Shown one piece after another: positions 1 to 8,581 of a stretch of 64,000 bases of DNA (position 1 is its first letter; each line of letters begins with the position of its first letter). The notes under the pieces were generated by a model. That model did no database searches. It was not told the origin of the DNA and worked only from the letters and a program-made list of their open reading frames with translations. This DNA comes from Methylorubrum thiocyanatum (lineage in GTDB: Bacteria > Pseudomonadota > Alphaproteobacteria > Rhizobiales > Beijerinckiaceae): positions 102,106 through 166,105 of the forward strand of contig JACJIB010000010.1 in NCBI GenBank assembly GCA_014138645.1. Direction: 5' to 3'. A program made the translations under genes and the position numbers.

Positions 1-1
1 G

Positions 2-703
2 CTGTGGATCGTCGATGCCTATGCCGGCGAGATCCGCCGTTCCGGCTTCGAGGCGATCGACGGCGCCTCGGTGCTGCTCACCCACCTGTCCGAGGTGATC
101 CGCAACAACCTGCCCCAGTTCCTCTCCTACAAGGACATGCGGGCGCTGCTCGACCGGCTCGACCCCGAATACAAGCGGCTGATCGATGAGATCTGCCCCT
201 CGCAGATCTCGCATTCCGGCCTCCAGGCGGTGCTGAAGCTCTTGCTCTCCGAGCGGGTCTCGATCCGCAACCTCCACCTGATCCTGGAGGCGGTGGCCGA
301 GATCACTCCGCATGCCCGCCGGGCCGAACAGATCGCCGAGCACGTTCGCATGCGCGTCGCCCAGCAGATCTGCGGCGATCTCGCCGAGGACGGGGTGCTG
401 CACGTGCTGCGGCTCGGGGCCAACTGGGACCTCACCTTCCACCAGAGCCTGAAGCGCGACGCCAAAGGCGAGGTCATCGAGTTCGACATCGATCCGCGCC
501 TCGTGGAGCAGTTCGGCGCGGAAGCCGGCGAGGCGATCCGCGAGCGGATGCGGCAGGTGCACGGCTTCGCCCTCGTCACCGCCCCCGATGCCCGGCCCTA
601 TGTGCGGATGATCATCGAGCGCATCTTCCCGACACTCCCCGTCCTCTCGCATCTGGAGATCGCCCGCGGCGTCGAGATCAAGTCGCTGGGCACCATCTCG
701 TGA
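2..703 (+). CDS. flhA: Flagellar export protein FlhA, C-terminal part (5' truncated by window)
   Basis: This is the cytoplasmic end of FlhA, the large inner-membrane component of the flagellar type III export gate that docks chaperone-substrate complexes. The reading frame is open from base 2, so the membrane half of the protein lies outside the window. The visible 233 residues carry the family's C-terminal pattern, with [17 protein letters not shown], then [19 protein letters not shown], and an ending [20 protein letters not shown] followed by a short tail. The stop codon overlaps the GTG start of fliR by four bases, which implies translational coupling in the flagellar operon. The identification is secure; only the 5' end is missing. 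Confidence 0.95.
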   Translation: MWIVDAYAGEIRRSGFEAIDGASVLLTHLSEVIRNNLPQFLSYKDMRALLDRLDPEYKRLIDEICPSQISHSGLQAVLKLLLSERVSIRNLHLILEAVAEITPHARRAEQIAEHVRMRVAQQICGDLAEDGVLHVLRLGANWDLTFHQSLKRDAKGEVIEFDIDPRLVEQFGAEAGEAIRERMRQVHGFALVTAPDARPYVRMIIERIFPTLPVLSHLEIARGVEIKSLGTIS

Positions 704-1470
704 TCCCGGGCTTTGGCAGCCTGCTCGGCGGCGACGCCTTCCTCAGCGTCTTCCTGATCTTCTGCCGCATCGGCGGCTGCCTGCTGATCGTGCCGGGCTT
801 CTCGAGCCCGCGCGTGCCGGCGCAGGTGCGCCTGCTGATCGCGGCTGGCGTCTCGCTGGCCGTCACGCCGCTGCTGCTGCCGCTGTTCCAGGGCCGGCTT
901 CCGGGGCAGGCGCCGACCGAGACGCTCGTCTGGATCGCCAGCGAGTCGATCACCGGGCTCCTCATCGGCTTTCTCGGGCGCATCTTCGTCTTCGTGCTGG
1001 AGACGGTGATGAATGCGGTCTCGACCATGGTCGGGTTCGGCTCGATGCCGGGCACCCCGGTGGAGGGCACCGACGCGATCCCCGCCGTCGAGTCGCTCAT
1101 CGTCTTCACGGCCGTCGCACTGATGTTCGCCGCCGACCTGCATTGGGAGCTGTTTCGCGGCCTCGTCGATTCCTATGCCCGCATCCCGCCGGGCGAGGGG
1201 TTCGGCACCCAGACGGCGCTGGTGCGCATCGCCGACCAGATCGGCGAGGCCTTCACCCTCGCCTTACGGATCGCCGCGCCCTTCATCATCTACGCTGTGG
1301 CGGTGAACCTCGCGGCGGGCTTCGTGAACAAGCTGACGCCGACGATTCCCGTCTACTTCATCGCCACGCCCTTCGTGATGTTCGGGGCGCTGATCCTGCT
1401 CTACACCCTGTCGAGCGAGTTCATGACGCAGTTCCTGTCGGGCTACGTCGCGTGGCTGCGCAAGGGCTGA
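700..1470 (+). CDS. fliR: Flagellar biosynthetic protein FliR
   Basis: FliR is an integral membrane subunit of the flagellar type III export gate, assembling with FliP and FliQ. The 256-residue product is the usual family length and has several hydrophobic segments. It contains the FliR-type stretches [15 protein letters not shown] and [19 protein letters not shown]. The start is a GTG that overlaps the flhA stop (GTGA), so the pair is probably translated together. Gene order flhA-fliR is normal for flagellar clusters. Confidence 0.95.
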   Translation: MIPGFGSLLGGDAFLSVFLIFCRIGGCLLIVPGFSSPRVPAQVRLLIAAGVSLAVTPLLLPLFQGRLPGQAPTETLVWIASESITGLLIGFLGRIFVFVLETVMNAVSTMVGFGSMPGTPVEGTDAIPAVESLIVFTAVALMFAADLHWELFRGLVDSYARIPPGEGFGTQTALVRIADQIGEAFTLALRIAAPFIIYAVAVNLAAGFVNKLTPTIPVYFIATPFVMFGALILLYTLSSEFMTQFLSGYVAWLRKG

Positions 1471-1475
1471 CCCGA

Positions 1476-1886
1476 TTGTCCGCCGCCGACATCGCCAAGC
1501 GCCTGAAGCGCGCCGAGCGGCTTACCGCCGTACAGGAACAGATGCGCCGGGCCGCCGAGTGGCAGCTCGCCCAGACCCGGCGCGACGCCGACGCCGTCGA
1601 GGCGGACCGCGCCGCCCTGCTCGCGGCCGTCGGTGCCTCTGTGCACGGCCACCTGTTTCTGGAAGCCGCCAACCGCCGCCTGCGCGGGCTCGCCGCCCGG
1701 GCGACGGAACTCGAACGGATCGCCGCCTCGCAAGCCGACGAAGTGCGCGAGCAGGGGCTCGCGCAGAAGCGCGCCGAACTGAACGCGGAACGGATCGAGA
1801 CGCTGCTCGGCCGCGAGCGCGAGCGCGTCGAGGCGATGGAGCAACTCGACGGACTCACGCGAGCGCGCGACGCAAGCCTCCCGTAA
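1476..1886 (+). CDS. Coiled-coil flagellar-cluster protein, possibly FliJ-like
   Basis: This is a 136-residue protein beginning at a TTG six bases after the fliR stop. It is almost entirely charged alpha-helix: long runs of Arg, Glu and Ala with heptad character and no membrane segment. Size, helix content and position inside a flagellar export operon resemble FliJ, the small coiled-coil stalk of the export ATPase. The similarity is one of character rather than a recognised motif, and FliJ normally sits beside FliI, which is not seen here. The upstream frame stays open for a long way but only over fliR, so the TTG is preferred. It could equally be an uncharacterised helical protein. Confidence 0.6.
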   Translation: MSAADIAKRLKRAERLTAVQEQMRRAAEWQLAQTRRDADAVEADRAALLAAVGASVHGHLFLEAANRRLRGLAARATELERIAASQADEVREQGLAQKRAELNAERIETLLGRERERVEAMEQLDGLTRARDASLP

Positions 1887-1958
1887 GCCAGCGGGTCTAG
1901 GGTTCCAGCGATTGTCAGCGGCGCCGCCGGTTCGCGCCGCGTCAGGTTCGATGGCGCG

Positions 1959-2429
1959 ATGAGCATCACCCCCCCCTCCGACATCGTCATGGACGTGGCC
2001 CGCGCCGCCGATCCGGCCCGCTATCAGGAGGCCGCCTCCAAGCTGTCGCAGCCCGGTGATCCGGCGGCCTTCGCCAGCGCCGCCGACGAGGCCGCGCGCG
2101 AGGCGGGCCTGACCACGCATCTGCCGCTCGACGTCCACGGGGCGCTGACCGGCCTGAAGAACGACACCGCCCGCAACGCCGCCGCCGACCCCTACCGCAA
2201 GTTCGAGGGGCAGGTGATCCAGCAATTCGTCGAGGCGATGCTGCCCAAGGCCGAGACCGTGTTCGGCAAGGGCAATGCCGGCGGGATCTGGAAGTCGATG
2301 CTCTCCGAGCAGATCGGGCAGCAGATCGCCAAGACCGGCGGCATCGGCATCGCCCGCATGCTGAACGCCGCCCATCCCACCGAGGCGACGGCGGCCCCCG
2401 CCGCGACCGGCGTGGCGGGCAAGGTCTGA
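1959..2429 (+). CDS. cheL: Rod-binding protein, CheL/FlgJ N-terminal type
   Basis: A 156-residue protein with a rod-binding domain in its second half, marked by YRKFEGQVIQQFVEAMLPK followed by a region rich in Gly (FGKGNAGGIWKSML) and EQIGQQIAKTGGIGIA. In gamma-proteobacterial FlgJ this domain precedes a muramidase. Here, as in other alphaproteobacteria, only the rod-binding part exists, the form called CheL. It is expected to act in the periplasm during flagellar rod assembly. It sits six bases upstream of a FlgN-like gene within the flagellar block. Confidence 0.85.
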   Translation: MSITPPSDIVMDVARAADPARYQEAASKLSQPGDPAAFASAADEAAREAGLTTHLPLDVHGALTGLKNDTARNAAADPYRKFEGQVIQQFVEAMLPKAETVFGKGNAGGIWKSMLSEQIGQQIAKTGGIGIARMLNAAHPTEATAAPAATGVAGKV

Positions 2430-2435
2430 TCGCCG

Positions 2436-2780
2436 ATGCTGCTCGATTCCCTCAAGCGATTGGAAGCCACCGTCGAGGCCGAGACCGAGGCGCTCGCCGC
2501 CAACGCGCCTCTCGATCTCGACGCGGTCAACCGGGCCAAGAGCCGGAGCCTGCTCGAACTCACGCGGCTGGCCCGCGGCATCGATGCCGCGAACATCGAC
2601 GCCGAGACCGGCATCGTGCTGGCCCGCCTGCGCGACAAGCTGATCCGCAATCAGGAGGCGGTCGCCCTGCATCTGCGGGCGGTGGAGGAGGTCGGCGAGA
2701 CGCTTCAGGCGAGCCTGCAGGCCGCGGAGTCCGACGGCACCTATTCCGCGCGCCCGCCCGCGCAGTCCGGGCGCGCGTGA
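2436..2780 (+). CDS. FlgN-like flagellar chaperone candidate
   Basis: A 114-residue, highly helical, acidic-basic protein starting six bases after cheL. It begins with a leucine-rich helix (MLLDSLKRLEATVEAE) and has the all-helical layout of FlgN, the cytoplasmic chaperone of hook-associated proteins. The tail is short, disordered and Ser/Pro/Arg-rich. The assignment rests on size, helix content and position next to cheL; alphaproteobacterial FlgN-like proteins are poorly conserved. It ends four bases before the next flagellar gene. Confidence 0.6.
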   Translation: MLLDSLKRLEATVEAETEALAANAPLDLDAVNRAKSRSLLELTRLARGIDAANIDAETGIVLARLRDKLIRNQEAVALHLRAVEEVGETLQASLQAAESDGTYSARPPAQSGRA

Positions 2781-2783
2781 GCG

Positions 2784-3230
2784 ATGCGCGTCCTCCTCTC
2801 GGGCCTGTGGATCTGCGCCGTCACCATCGCCTCCTGCTACGCGGCGGTGACCTTCGGCGGCGGGTTCTTCTCGAAATCGACCGAGCCCTATCTCGAAGGG
2901 CTGCAGTACCAGAAGCTCGCGCCCATCAACATTCCGATGGTCGCGGACGGCAAGGTGCAGGGCTACGTCATCGCGGTGCTGGTCTTCACGGCCGATGCCA
3001 AGCTGATGCACACGCTGCCCGTCGCCCCGAACGCCTTCGTGGTCGATGAGGCCTTCCGCCAGATCTACGGCGACACCACGATCGATTTCCGCAAGCTCGC
3101 CCGCTACGACATCAACGGCCGGCTCGCCCAGATCCGCGCCCGGGTGAACGAGCGTCTCGGCTCCGACGTGGTCAAGGATGTGCTGGTGGACGAACTGAAC
3201 TTCGTCGCCAAGCGCGAAGTGCGCTCGTAG
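2784..3230 (+). CDS. Single-pass membrane protein, FliL-like candidate
   Basis: A 148-residue protein with one N-terminal hydrophobic segment (about residues 4-24) that would act as signal anchor, leaving a soluble domain in the periplasm. The C-terminal half (RLAQIRARVNERLGSDVVKDV, then LVDELNFVAKRE) resembles the end of FliL, which surrounds the stator units of the flagellar motor. It closes the flagellar block and is separated from the next gene by about 220 bases. Whether it is a true FliL orthologue cannot be decided here. Confidence 0.55.
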   Translation: MRVLLSGLWICAVTIASCYAAVTFGGGFFSKSTEPYLEGLQYQKLAPINIPMVADGKVQGYVIAVLVFTADAKLMHTLPVAPNAFVVDEAFRQIYGDTTIDFRKLARYDINGRLAQIRARVNERLGSDVVKDVLVDELNFVAKREVRS

Positions 3231-3452
3231 CTCCGCCGCGACCGAATGCTCTGCCTAGCCGTGGCGGCCATGTTGGAGCGGACGGCCGGCGCTCGCCGAG
3301 CCCGTCCAGGACCGGGTCGCGGAGGTCCTGAACCGGCTCGTTTCCGCCTGACCCGGCCGCTGCGGGACAGTCGCGGTTGCGCACTCTTAAAGGTCGATTC
3401 ACGCCGAACTGTTTGACTCATCGTCAGAGTAAGTTCTGCGTAATCGAGTGCC

Positions 3453-4448
3453 ATGTCCTTATCGGTCGCCGGCGCGCCGGACCTGTCCGGCCTCATCGAG
3501 CTCTCGCGCGACCCCGCGCTGGACCTGAAGCCCGTGATCCTGCGGGTGCAGACCGACCTTTTCCTGTCCGCTCCGGTCCACGACCGGGCGATCCTCCAGG
3601 CCTTCGAGTCCCTGGCCGCGGGCCTGATCCCGACTGTGGACGAGGAGACCCTGCGCATCGTCGCCGAAAAGCTCGACGGATGTCCCGACGTGCCGGCCGG
3701 CGTCCGCGCCGCGCTGGAGACCCGCGGCTTTCCCATCGCGCTGCCCCGCGAGCCGGAATCGGAAGCGGAGGCCGACCGGGCGCTTGCCGAGAATCCCGGG
3801 GCGCTGATCGGCACCCGCGTGCTGGAACGCCTGCTCGCCCGCGCCCGCACCGATGCGGACCTCGCCCGCACCCTGCTCGCCCGGCCCGAGATCCCGCCCG
3901 CCGACCTCGCGCCGCTCTGGCTCGCCGCCGAACCGGAGCAGCGCCGCGCGATCACCGAGGCCGTGGAGGCCACCGCCGCCCTGCGCCCCTGCCCGCCGGC
4001 GCCGCGCTCGCTCGCGACGCGCCTCGTCGAGCATTCCCATTCCCGCGACGTCCAGGCCTTCATCACCGCGCTCGGCGACGGGCTCGGCCTGCCGCCGAAC
4101 TATCTCGGCGCCGCGAGCGATCCGGCCGCCCGCTACGACCTGCTGACGCTGGCTCTGCGCGCGGCCGATCTGCGCGAGGGCGAGGCGGTCTTCGTCTTCC
4201 TCACCCTCAACGACAGCGTGGCGCGCTCGGTCGAGCGGGTCTTTTCCCTCGTCACGCTGTTCCGCGAAACGAGCCGGGCCGCCGCCCGCGACCTGCTCTG
4301 CGCGATCCTCGGCGTACCGGTGATGGAGCGTGCCGGCGGCGAGCACCAGCCGCTGCACGGGCCCGAAGCCAAGCGCAGCACGCCGGCCGCCGCCGAGCGC
4401 GGCGGCTTCCGCACGGTGCTGCCCAGCCGCCTGCGCCGCACGAGCTGA
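3453..4448 (+). CDS. DUF2336 domain protein
   Basis: A 331-residue soluble protein built of short helical repeats rich in Leu, Ala and Arg, matching the DUF2336 family that is widespread in alphaproteobacteria. The N-terminal DLSGLIELSRDPA and the later helical pairs (VLERLLARARTDADLARTLLA) are characteristic. In Caulobacter some DUF2336 proteins are linked to motility and surface attachment signalling, and the gene follows a flagellar block here, but no direct role can be read from the sequence. It starts at an ATG after a 220-base intergenic gap with AT-rich stretches that probably hold its promoter. Confidence 0.8.
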   Translation: MSLSVAGAPDLSGLIELSRDPALDLKPVILRVQTDLFLSAPVHDRAILQAFESLAAGLIPTVDEETLRIVAEKLDGCPDVPAGVRAALETRGFPIALPREPESEAEADRALAENPGALIGTRVLERLLARARTDADLARTLLARPEIPPADLAPLWLAAEPEQRRAITEAVEATAALRPCPPAPRSLATRLVEHSHSRDVQAFITALGDGLGLPPNYLGAASDPAARYDLLTLALRAADLREGEAVFVFLTLNDSVARSVERVFSLVTLFRETSRAAARDLLCAILGVPVMERAGGEHQPLHGPEAKRSTPAAAERGGFRTVLPSRLRRTS

Positions 4449-4465
4449 CGTTTCACGGCAAAAAA

Positions 4466-4807
4466 CTACGCCGCCAGCGGCAGGCCGTGCCGCCCCTCGC
4501 GGTCGTCGATCTCGACGATCCAGAGATCGGAATCGAAGCGGATCTCCCGCGCGAGCCGCTCCTCGACATCCGGCGATGGGGCGGCGGTGAGGATCGCCGA
4601 GAACAGGCGCTCGCCGGAATCCTCCGCCTCGATCAGCGCTTGGGGTGCCGGACCGTAGAGGTCGGCGGTACCGTCGAGCCGATCGATCTTGACGAAGATC
4701 GCCCCCGCCTCCGGTGAACCCCGACGGCGTTGCACCGCCGGGATGCCCTCGCCGTTGAGGCGGCGCAGCTGGGCGGAGACCCAGAAATCCGAGCGAAGAC
4801 GTGGCAT
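4466..4807 (-). CDS. DUF1491 family protein
   Basis: A 113-residue small soluble protein convergent with the DUF2336 gene. It opens with PRLRSDFWVSAQLRRLN, followed by a segment on acting as a small alpha/beta domain (GAIFVKIDRLDGTADLYGPA) and ends with DLWIVEIDDREG, the pattern I associate with DUF1491 proteins of Hyphomicrobiales. No function is established for this family and no catalytic motif is visible. It is not part of an obvious operon. Confidence 0.75.
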   Translation of the reverse strand: MPRLRSDFWVSAQLRRLNGEGIPAVQRRRGSPEAGAIFVKIDRLDGTADLYGPAPQALIEAEDSGERLFSAILTAAPSPDVEERLAREIRFDSDLWIVEIDDREGRHGLPLAA

Positions 4808-4884
4808 GCGCGGTTCATAGGCGCCCGCCGCCGCCGCGTCGATGGCGCGGTGCTGTTGCGGTCGCTCTCCCAGCTCCCACGGCT

Positions 4885-5024
4885 GTCATTCCGGGGCCGC
4901 GCAGCGGAACCCGGAAGCAACCCGTGATGCGCGGCGAGAGCCCGGCGTCGCGGCCGGTCGTGGATTGCACGCCTCCGGCGCGCCCCTTCGGGTCCGGGTT
5001 CGCTTGTCAGAGCCCCGGAATGAC
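4885..5024. repeat. Intergenic inverted-repeat element, 140 bp
   Basis: The element is bounded by a perfect 13-bp inverted repeat, GTCATTCCGGGGC at 4885-4897 and its reverse complement at 5012-5024. Inside the termini there is further imperfect dyad symmetry around GGAACCCGGAAGC and its partner GGTCCGGGTTCGC. There is no coding capacity. Such GC-rich palindromic units are common between genes in methylobacterial genomes and behave like REP/MITE-type sequences. Only one copy is seen in this window. Confidence 0.75.
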
Positions 5025-5067
5025 GATCTTTCGGTGAGGGTAGCGACGCGATCGAACGGATGCCGCC

Positions 5068-5805
5068 TTACCCGCTCGCCTTGGCGGTCATCTCGCGGGT
5101 GAGCGCGCGGAGCGTCGGCCCGGCGGCCTCGCCCTTGACCGGCAGCTTGCGGTCGCGCTCGAACTTCTCGATCGCCGCCTTCGTGCCCGGTCCCATCAGG
5201 CCGTCATCCTTGAGCGGGCCGTAGCCGAGCTTGGTCAGAGCGCGCTGGACGCGGGTCACCGTCGGGTCCGGCTTCGGCCCCTCCGGCTTGACCGCCTCCG
5301 TCTTCGCTTCGGCCTTCGCGTCCTTGGGGGGCTTCGGGGTGACCGAAGCGGTGGTCTCGCCGGAGCGGATCATGTCGGCGATGGCGTCGCGGGGCGCGGG
5401 CGGCGCCTCCCGCACCGGCGCGGGCTTGGGCGCCGCTGCCGCCGTGCGGATCTCGCGGACCGGTTGCGGCGCGGGTGGCGCAGGCGATCGTGCGGCCACC
5501 GGCTTCGACTCGACGGTCGGCAGGATCGGCGCCGGATGCGGCCCGGCCTGGAAGCCCATGGCGTTCACGCAGACATAGACCGCCGCGCCGAGGCCGAGCA
5601 GCGTTCCGGACACGCCGCCGGGATAGCGCAGGCAGAACTGACCGGCCCCCGCCGCCGCGGAGAGGGCTGTCGCCCGCCAGCCCGAGGCGGCGGGTCCGCG
5701 CGCGGCCGGCTTGCGGCGCGGGGATCGGGCCGGGCTCCGCCCGGCGCGCATGTCACCGGGGACGACGATCTCGCGCTGGTCCCGTCTCACGGGCGGCTCG
5801 CGCAT
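5068..5805 (-). CDS. Peptidoglycan-binding domain protein with Pro/Ala-rich linker
   Basis: A 245-residue protein. After a basic N-terminus (about residues 1-60) there is one hydrophobic segment (GTLLGLGAAVYVCVNAMGF, about 66-86), then a long low-complexity Pro/Ala/Lys linker. The C-terminal domain (about 185-240) is a peptidoglycan-binding type 1 fold: VTRVQRALTKLGYGPLKDDG, GLMGPGTKAAIEKFERDR. The layout predicts an inner-membrane protein that reaches the cell wall. It lies just upstream of a histidine kinase on the same strand, in downstream position, 43 bases from it, so the two may be cotranscribed. Confidence 0.8.
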   Translation of the reverse strand: MREPPVRRDQREIVVPGDMRAGRSPARSPRRKPAARGPAASGWRATALSAAAGAGQFCLRYPGGVSGTLLGLGAAVYVCVNAMGFQAGPHPAPILPTVESKPVAARSPAPPAPQPVREIRTAAAAPKPAPVREAPPAPRDAIADMIRSGETTASVTPKPPKDAKAEAKTEAVKPEGPKPDPTVTRVQRALTKLGYGPLKDDGLMGPGTKAAIEKFERDRKLPVKGEAAGPTLRALTREMTAKASG

Positions 5806-5848
5806 CGATTCGCTCCTTCACCTGTCTGTCGCGTCGCGTTCGGTCGCC

Positions 5849-7780
5849 TCATGAGGCGCGGCGCATCGGGGGGATCGTGGAGACCGGGGCGGGATCGAAC
5901 AGGCCGACCGGCAGGCGGATCGGCTCGGGCGCCGGCTCCGGCACCACCGCGCCCCGCACCGACGTCCGGATCGGCGCCGGCTGGGCCGGTTCCGCGGCCG
6001 CCCCGTTGACACCGTTTCGACCGGCCTTCGCGGCGGCCTTGGCGCGGCTGCAGTCGAGCGGCAGGGTCACGGTCACCGCGGTGCCCTTCCCCGGCGCGCT
6101 CTCGACCGAGACAGCGCCGCCGTGCAGCCCGGCGAGGCCGCGCACCACCGAGAGGCCGAGTCCGGTGCCCTCGTGGCTGCGGCCGTAGCCGCCGCCGGCC
6201 TGGAAGAAGGGGTCGCCGAGCCGCGGCAGGTCGGCCTCGGTGATGCCGATGCCGTTGTCGCTCACCACCACGTCGAGATAGGCGCCGCCCCGGCGCACCA
6301 TCACCTCCACCCGCCCGCCGCGGGGGGTGAACTTCACGGCGTTCGAGATCAGGTTGATCAGCATCTGGCGGCAGGCGCGGGCATCGGCCACGAGGGCACA
6401 GCCGGCCGGCACCGGGGCGCTCACCAGAGCGATCCCCGAGGCATCGGCCTTGAGCCGCATCAGGTCGCAGCAGCTGCGGATCAGCGCCTCGACATCGACC
6501 GGCTCCGGCTGGAAGTCGAAATGGCCGCCGCGGATGCGCGAGATGTCGAGCAGCGTGTTGACCACGTCCAGCAGGTGGCGCCCGGACTGGGCGATGATGC
6601 CGGCATATTCGCGGGAACGCTCCGGCGAGAGGCTCACCGCGCCCTCCCCCGACAGCACGTCCGAGAAGCCGATAATTGCGTTGAGCGGCGTGCGCAGCTC
6701 GTGGCTGACGGTGGCGAGGAAGTGGGTCTTCACCTCGTCGGCGCGCTCGGCCTCGGCGCGGGCGCGGTCGAGTTCCTGGGCGTGGCGGCGATGTTCGGAC
6801 ACGTCGCGGGTCACGGCGACGACGGTCGAGCCGTTGGCCCCGGCGAGCCCCGATTCGATCCGGTGCGCCCGCATCTCGGCGTAGATGGTGCGGCTGCCGT
6901 CGGCGCGCGGCGCGTCGAGATGCAGGCGGAAGGGCACCGTTGCCGGCATGCCGTGGGCGGCGACGTCGCTGATCGCCTGAAGCAGGGCCGGACGGTCGCC
7001 GATATGCACCCGGTCGAGCAGGCCGTGGCCGCGCAGCCGGCTCGCCTCGGCGCCGACGAAGCGGGCGGCCGAGCCGCTCGCCTCCAGCACGCGGCCGTTG
7101 GCGTCGTGCCACGTCACGAGGTCGTCGATGGCGGAGAGCAGCAGGCGGTCGCGGGCCTCGTTGTCCTGCATGCGCGCACGCCACTCGCCCTCGCGGCGCA
7201 TGTGCTCCATCGCCTGCGCCGCGATGTGGCCGATGGCGGTCACGGCGAAGACCGGCATGACGACGGCGTTGGGCCAAGCCAGCGCGAGGCTTCCCACCGG
7301 CAGGTAGCCGCTCAGCGCCACCGCGAAGGCGCCGAGGACGGCGATGACGGAGGCCGCGATCGTCGCCCGGCGCGAGCCGGAGATCATCGCCTCCAGCGGC
7401 ACCGCCACGAGCCAGATGGCGGCGGCCGAACTCGCGCCGCCGGTGAGCGCGGCGAGGCAGACGACGATGCCGGTCAGGCCGAGCGAGGACAGGGCGTGCG
7501 CGATCCAGAGCGAGCCGGTGCGCGACAGGATGACGGCGGCCACGAGCGGCAGGAACAGGCTCGCGATGGCGAGCGCTTCGATGCCGCTCGGAACGCCGCG
7601 CCAGACGAGGTAGGGCGGCAGGCCCGCCATCATCACCGCGCCGGTGGCGAGCCGCGAAATGAGAAAGCGCTCGTGGCGGAAGCGCACGCCCGGCTCGGCC
7701 AGCGCGGAGGCATGGACCAGCCCGGCGAGCCGGGAATCGAAGAGGGAGGCAAGGGCACCGTCTTTACGCAACACCACCAC
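5849..7780 (-). CDS. Membrane PAS-domain sensor histidine kinase
   Basis: A 643-residue hybrid of a membrane domain and a cytoplasmic kinase. Residues about 45-200 hold five or six hydrophobic segments, followed by a PAS domain (about 215-330). The kinase core shows the H-box HELRTPLNAIIGFSDVL (about 358), N-box NLISNAVKFTPRGG, G1 DNGIGI and G2 GTGLGLSVV. The H-box and architecture resemble the PleC/DivJ-type kinases of alphaproteobacteria. The start is one of three consecutive GTG codons. No response regulator is adjacent, so the partner is unknown. The C-terminal 60 residues are a Pro/Ala-rich tail that lies beyond the ATPase domain. Confidence 0.85.
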   Translation of the reverse strand: MVVLRKDGALASLFDSRLAGLVHASALAEPGVRFRHERFLISRLATGAVMMAGLPPYLVWRGVPSGIEALAIASLFLPLVAAVILSRTGSLWIAHALSSLGLTGIVVCLAALTGGASSAAAIWLVAVPLEAMISGSRRATIAASVIAVLGAFAVALSGYLPVGSLALAWPNAVVMPVFAVTAIGHIAAQAMEHMRREGEWRARMQDNEARDRLLLSAIDDLVTWHDANGRVLEASGSAARFVGAEASRLRGHGLLDRVHIGDRPALLQAISDVAAHGMPATVPFRLHLDAPRADGSRTIYAEMRAHRIESGLAGANGSTVVAVTRDVSEHRRHAQELDRARAEAERADEVKTHFLATVSHELRTPLNAIIGFSDVLSGEGAVSLSPERSREYAGIIAQSGRHLLDVVNTLLDISRIRGGHFDFQPEPVDVEALIRSCCDLMRLKADASGIALVSAPVPAGCALVADARACRQMLINLISNAVKFTPRGGRVEVMVRRGGAYLDVVVSDNGIGITEADLPRLGDPFFQAGGGYGRSHEGTGLGLSVVRGLAGLHGGAVSVESAPGKGTAVTVTLPLDCSRAKAAAKAGRNGVNGAAAEPAQPAPIRTSVRGAVVPEPAPEPIRLPVGLFDPAPVSTIPPMRRAS

Positions 7781-8158
7781 GCACAGCGCGAGTCCCCTCG
7801 AAAACGGGTGTCCCGCGCCCCTCGACTGCTCGTTACGATCTTCGAGGGAAACCGTCGCAGAGGCGGTTTAAGCGAGGATGAAAAGGGTCGCTCACTTGCC
7901 GCCGACCGGCGTGCCGCGCGGCCCCGGCCGGGGCGCCGATCCCCGTTCTTCACAGCACCGGGCGGCTGCCGGAACGGGGCCGCGCAGAGGGTAAACCGGG
8001 CGCCCGGAGCGCGGTCTTCCGCCGGACAAGGCTTCGTTCACCACGTCGACGTTTTGCCCGTCCCCGCTTCATCCGGCGGCGGCGCAACGGTGTCAGGATC
8101 AGGCGACCGAACCCCGCCGGCCGTGCCGGCCAAGCTGCGCCTTCCTGGAACCGGACCG
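7781..8158. other. Intergenic region between divergent genes
   Basis: About 380 bases separating the histidine kinase (leftward) from a small membrane-anchored protein (rightward). Both promoters should lie here. It is GC-rich with no convincing reading frame, tRNA or repeat. I looked specifically for a cydA fragment because cydB lies just beyond; none was seen. Confidence 0.5.
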
Positions 8159-8518
8159 ATGTCGTTTCTCCTGCGCGCCGCTCTCGTGATCGGCGCCCTC
8201 TCCTACCTCGCGCTCCAGCGCCAGGGCGGGCTCGACCCGGCGCGGCCGCAGACCGCCGCAGCGGGTATCGGCACGGGGATCGAGACGGGGATCGGGGCGG
8301 GCCGGACGATGGGCGATGCGATGGATCGCCTGACCACCGGCGGCATCGGCGCGCTGGTGAACGCGCTGCCACCCGAGACCCGCGCGGAGATGGCACGGGC
8401 CGGGGCCGATGCCGTCGCGCGCCATGTCGCGGGACAGATCGCGCCGCCGCGTCCCTCGGTCGACACGCTCTCGGCGAGCGATCGACAGCCGCCCTGGCGG
8501 GGAGCCATATCGCACTGA
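8159..8518 (+). CDS. Small membrane-anchored protein of unknown function
   Basis: A 119-residue product beginning at ATG 8159, with an N-terminal hydrophobic segment (FLLRAALVIGALSYLALQR) that could be a signal anchor. It is followed by a Gly/Thr-rich stretch with short GIGTGIETGIGAG repeats and an amphipathic helix. The frame stays open far upstream, but only antisense to the histidine kinase, so the short form is preferred. It lies 63 bases before cydB on the same strand. I do not recognise a family. Confidence 0.6.
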   Translation: MSFLLRAALVIGALSYLALQRQGGLDPARPQTAAAGIGTGIETGIGAGRTMGDAMDRLTTGGIGALVNALPPETRAEMARAGADAVARHVAGQIAPPRPSVDTLSASDRQPPWRGAISH

Positions 8519-8581
8519 GCGCGGTTCAGGCCTGAAGAGGCGATCCCCCGCAAGGGGCAGGCGCTGTCGGAGGGCGCGACG

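Noticed and set aside
4885-5024. Insertion sequence
   Set aside because: There are terminal inverted repeats but no transposase frame inside 140 bp, so it is treated as a non-autonomous or REP-like unit.
6122-8518. A 798-residue plus-strand open frame
   Set aside because: It is antisense to the histidine kinase and is Gly/His/Arg-rich, without domains. Only its last 119 codons, from ATG 8159, are kept as a gene.
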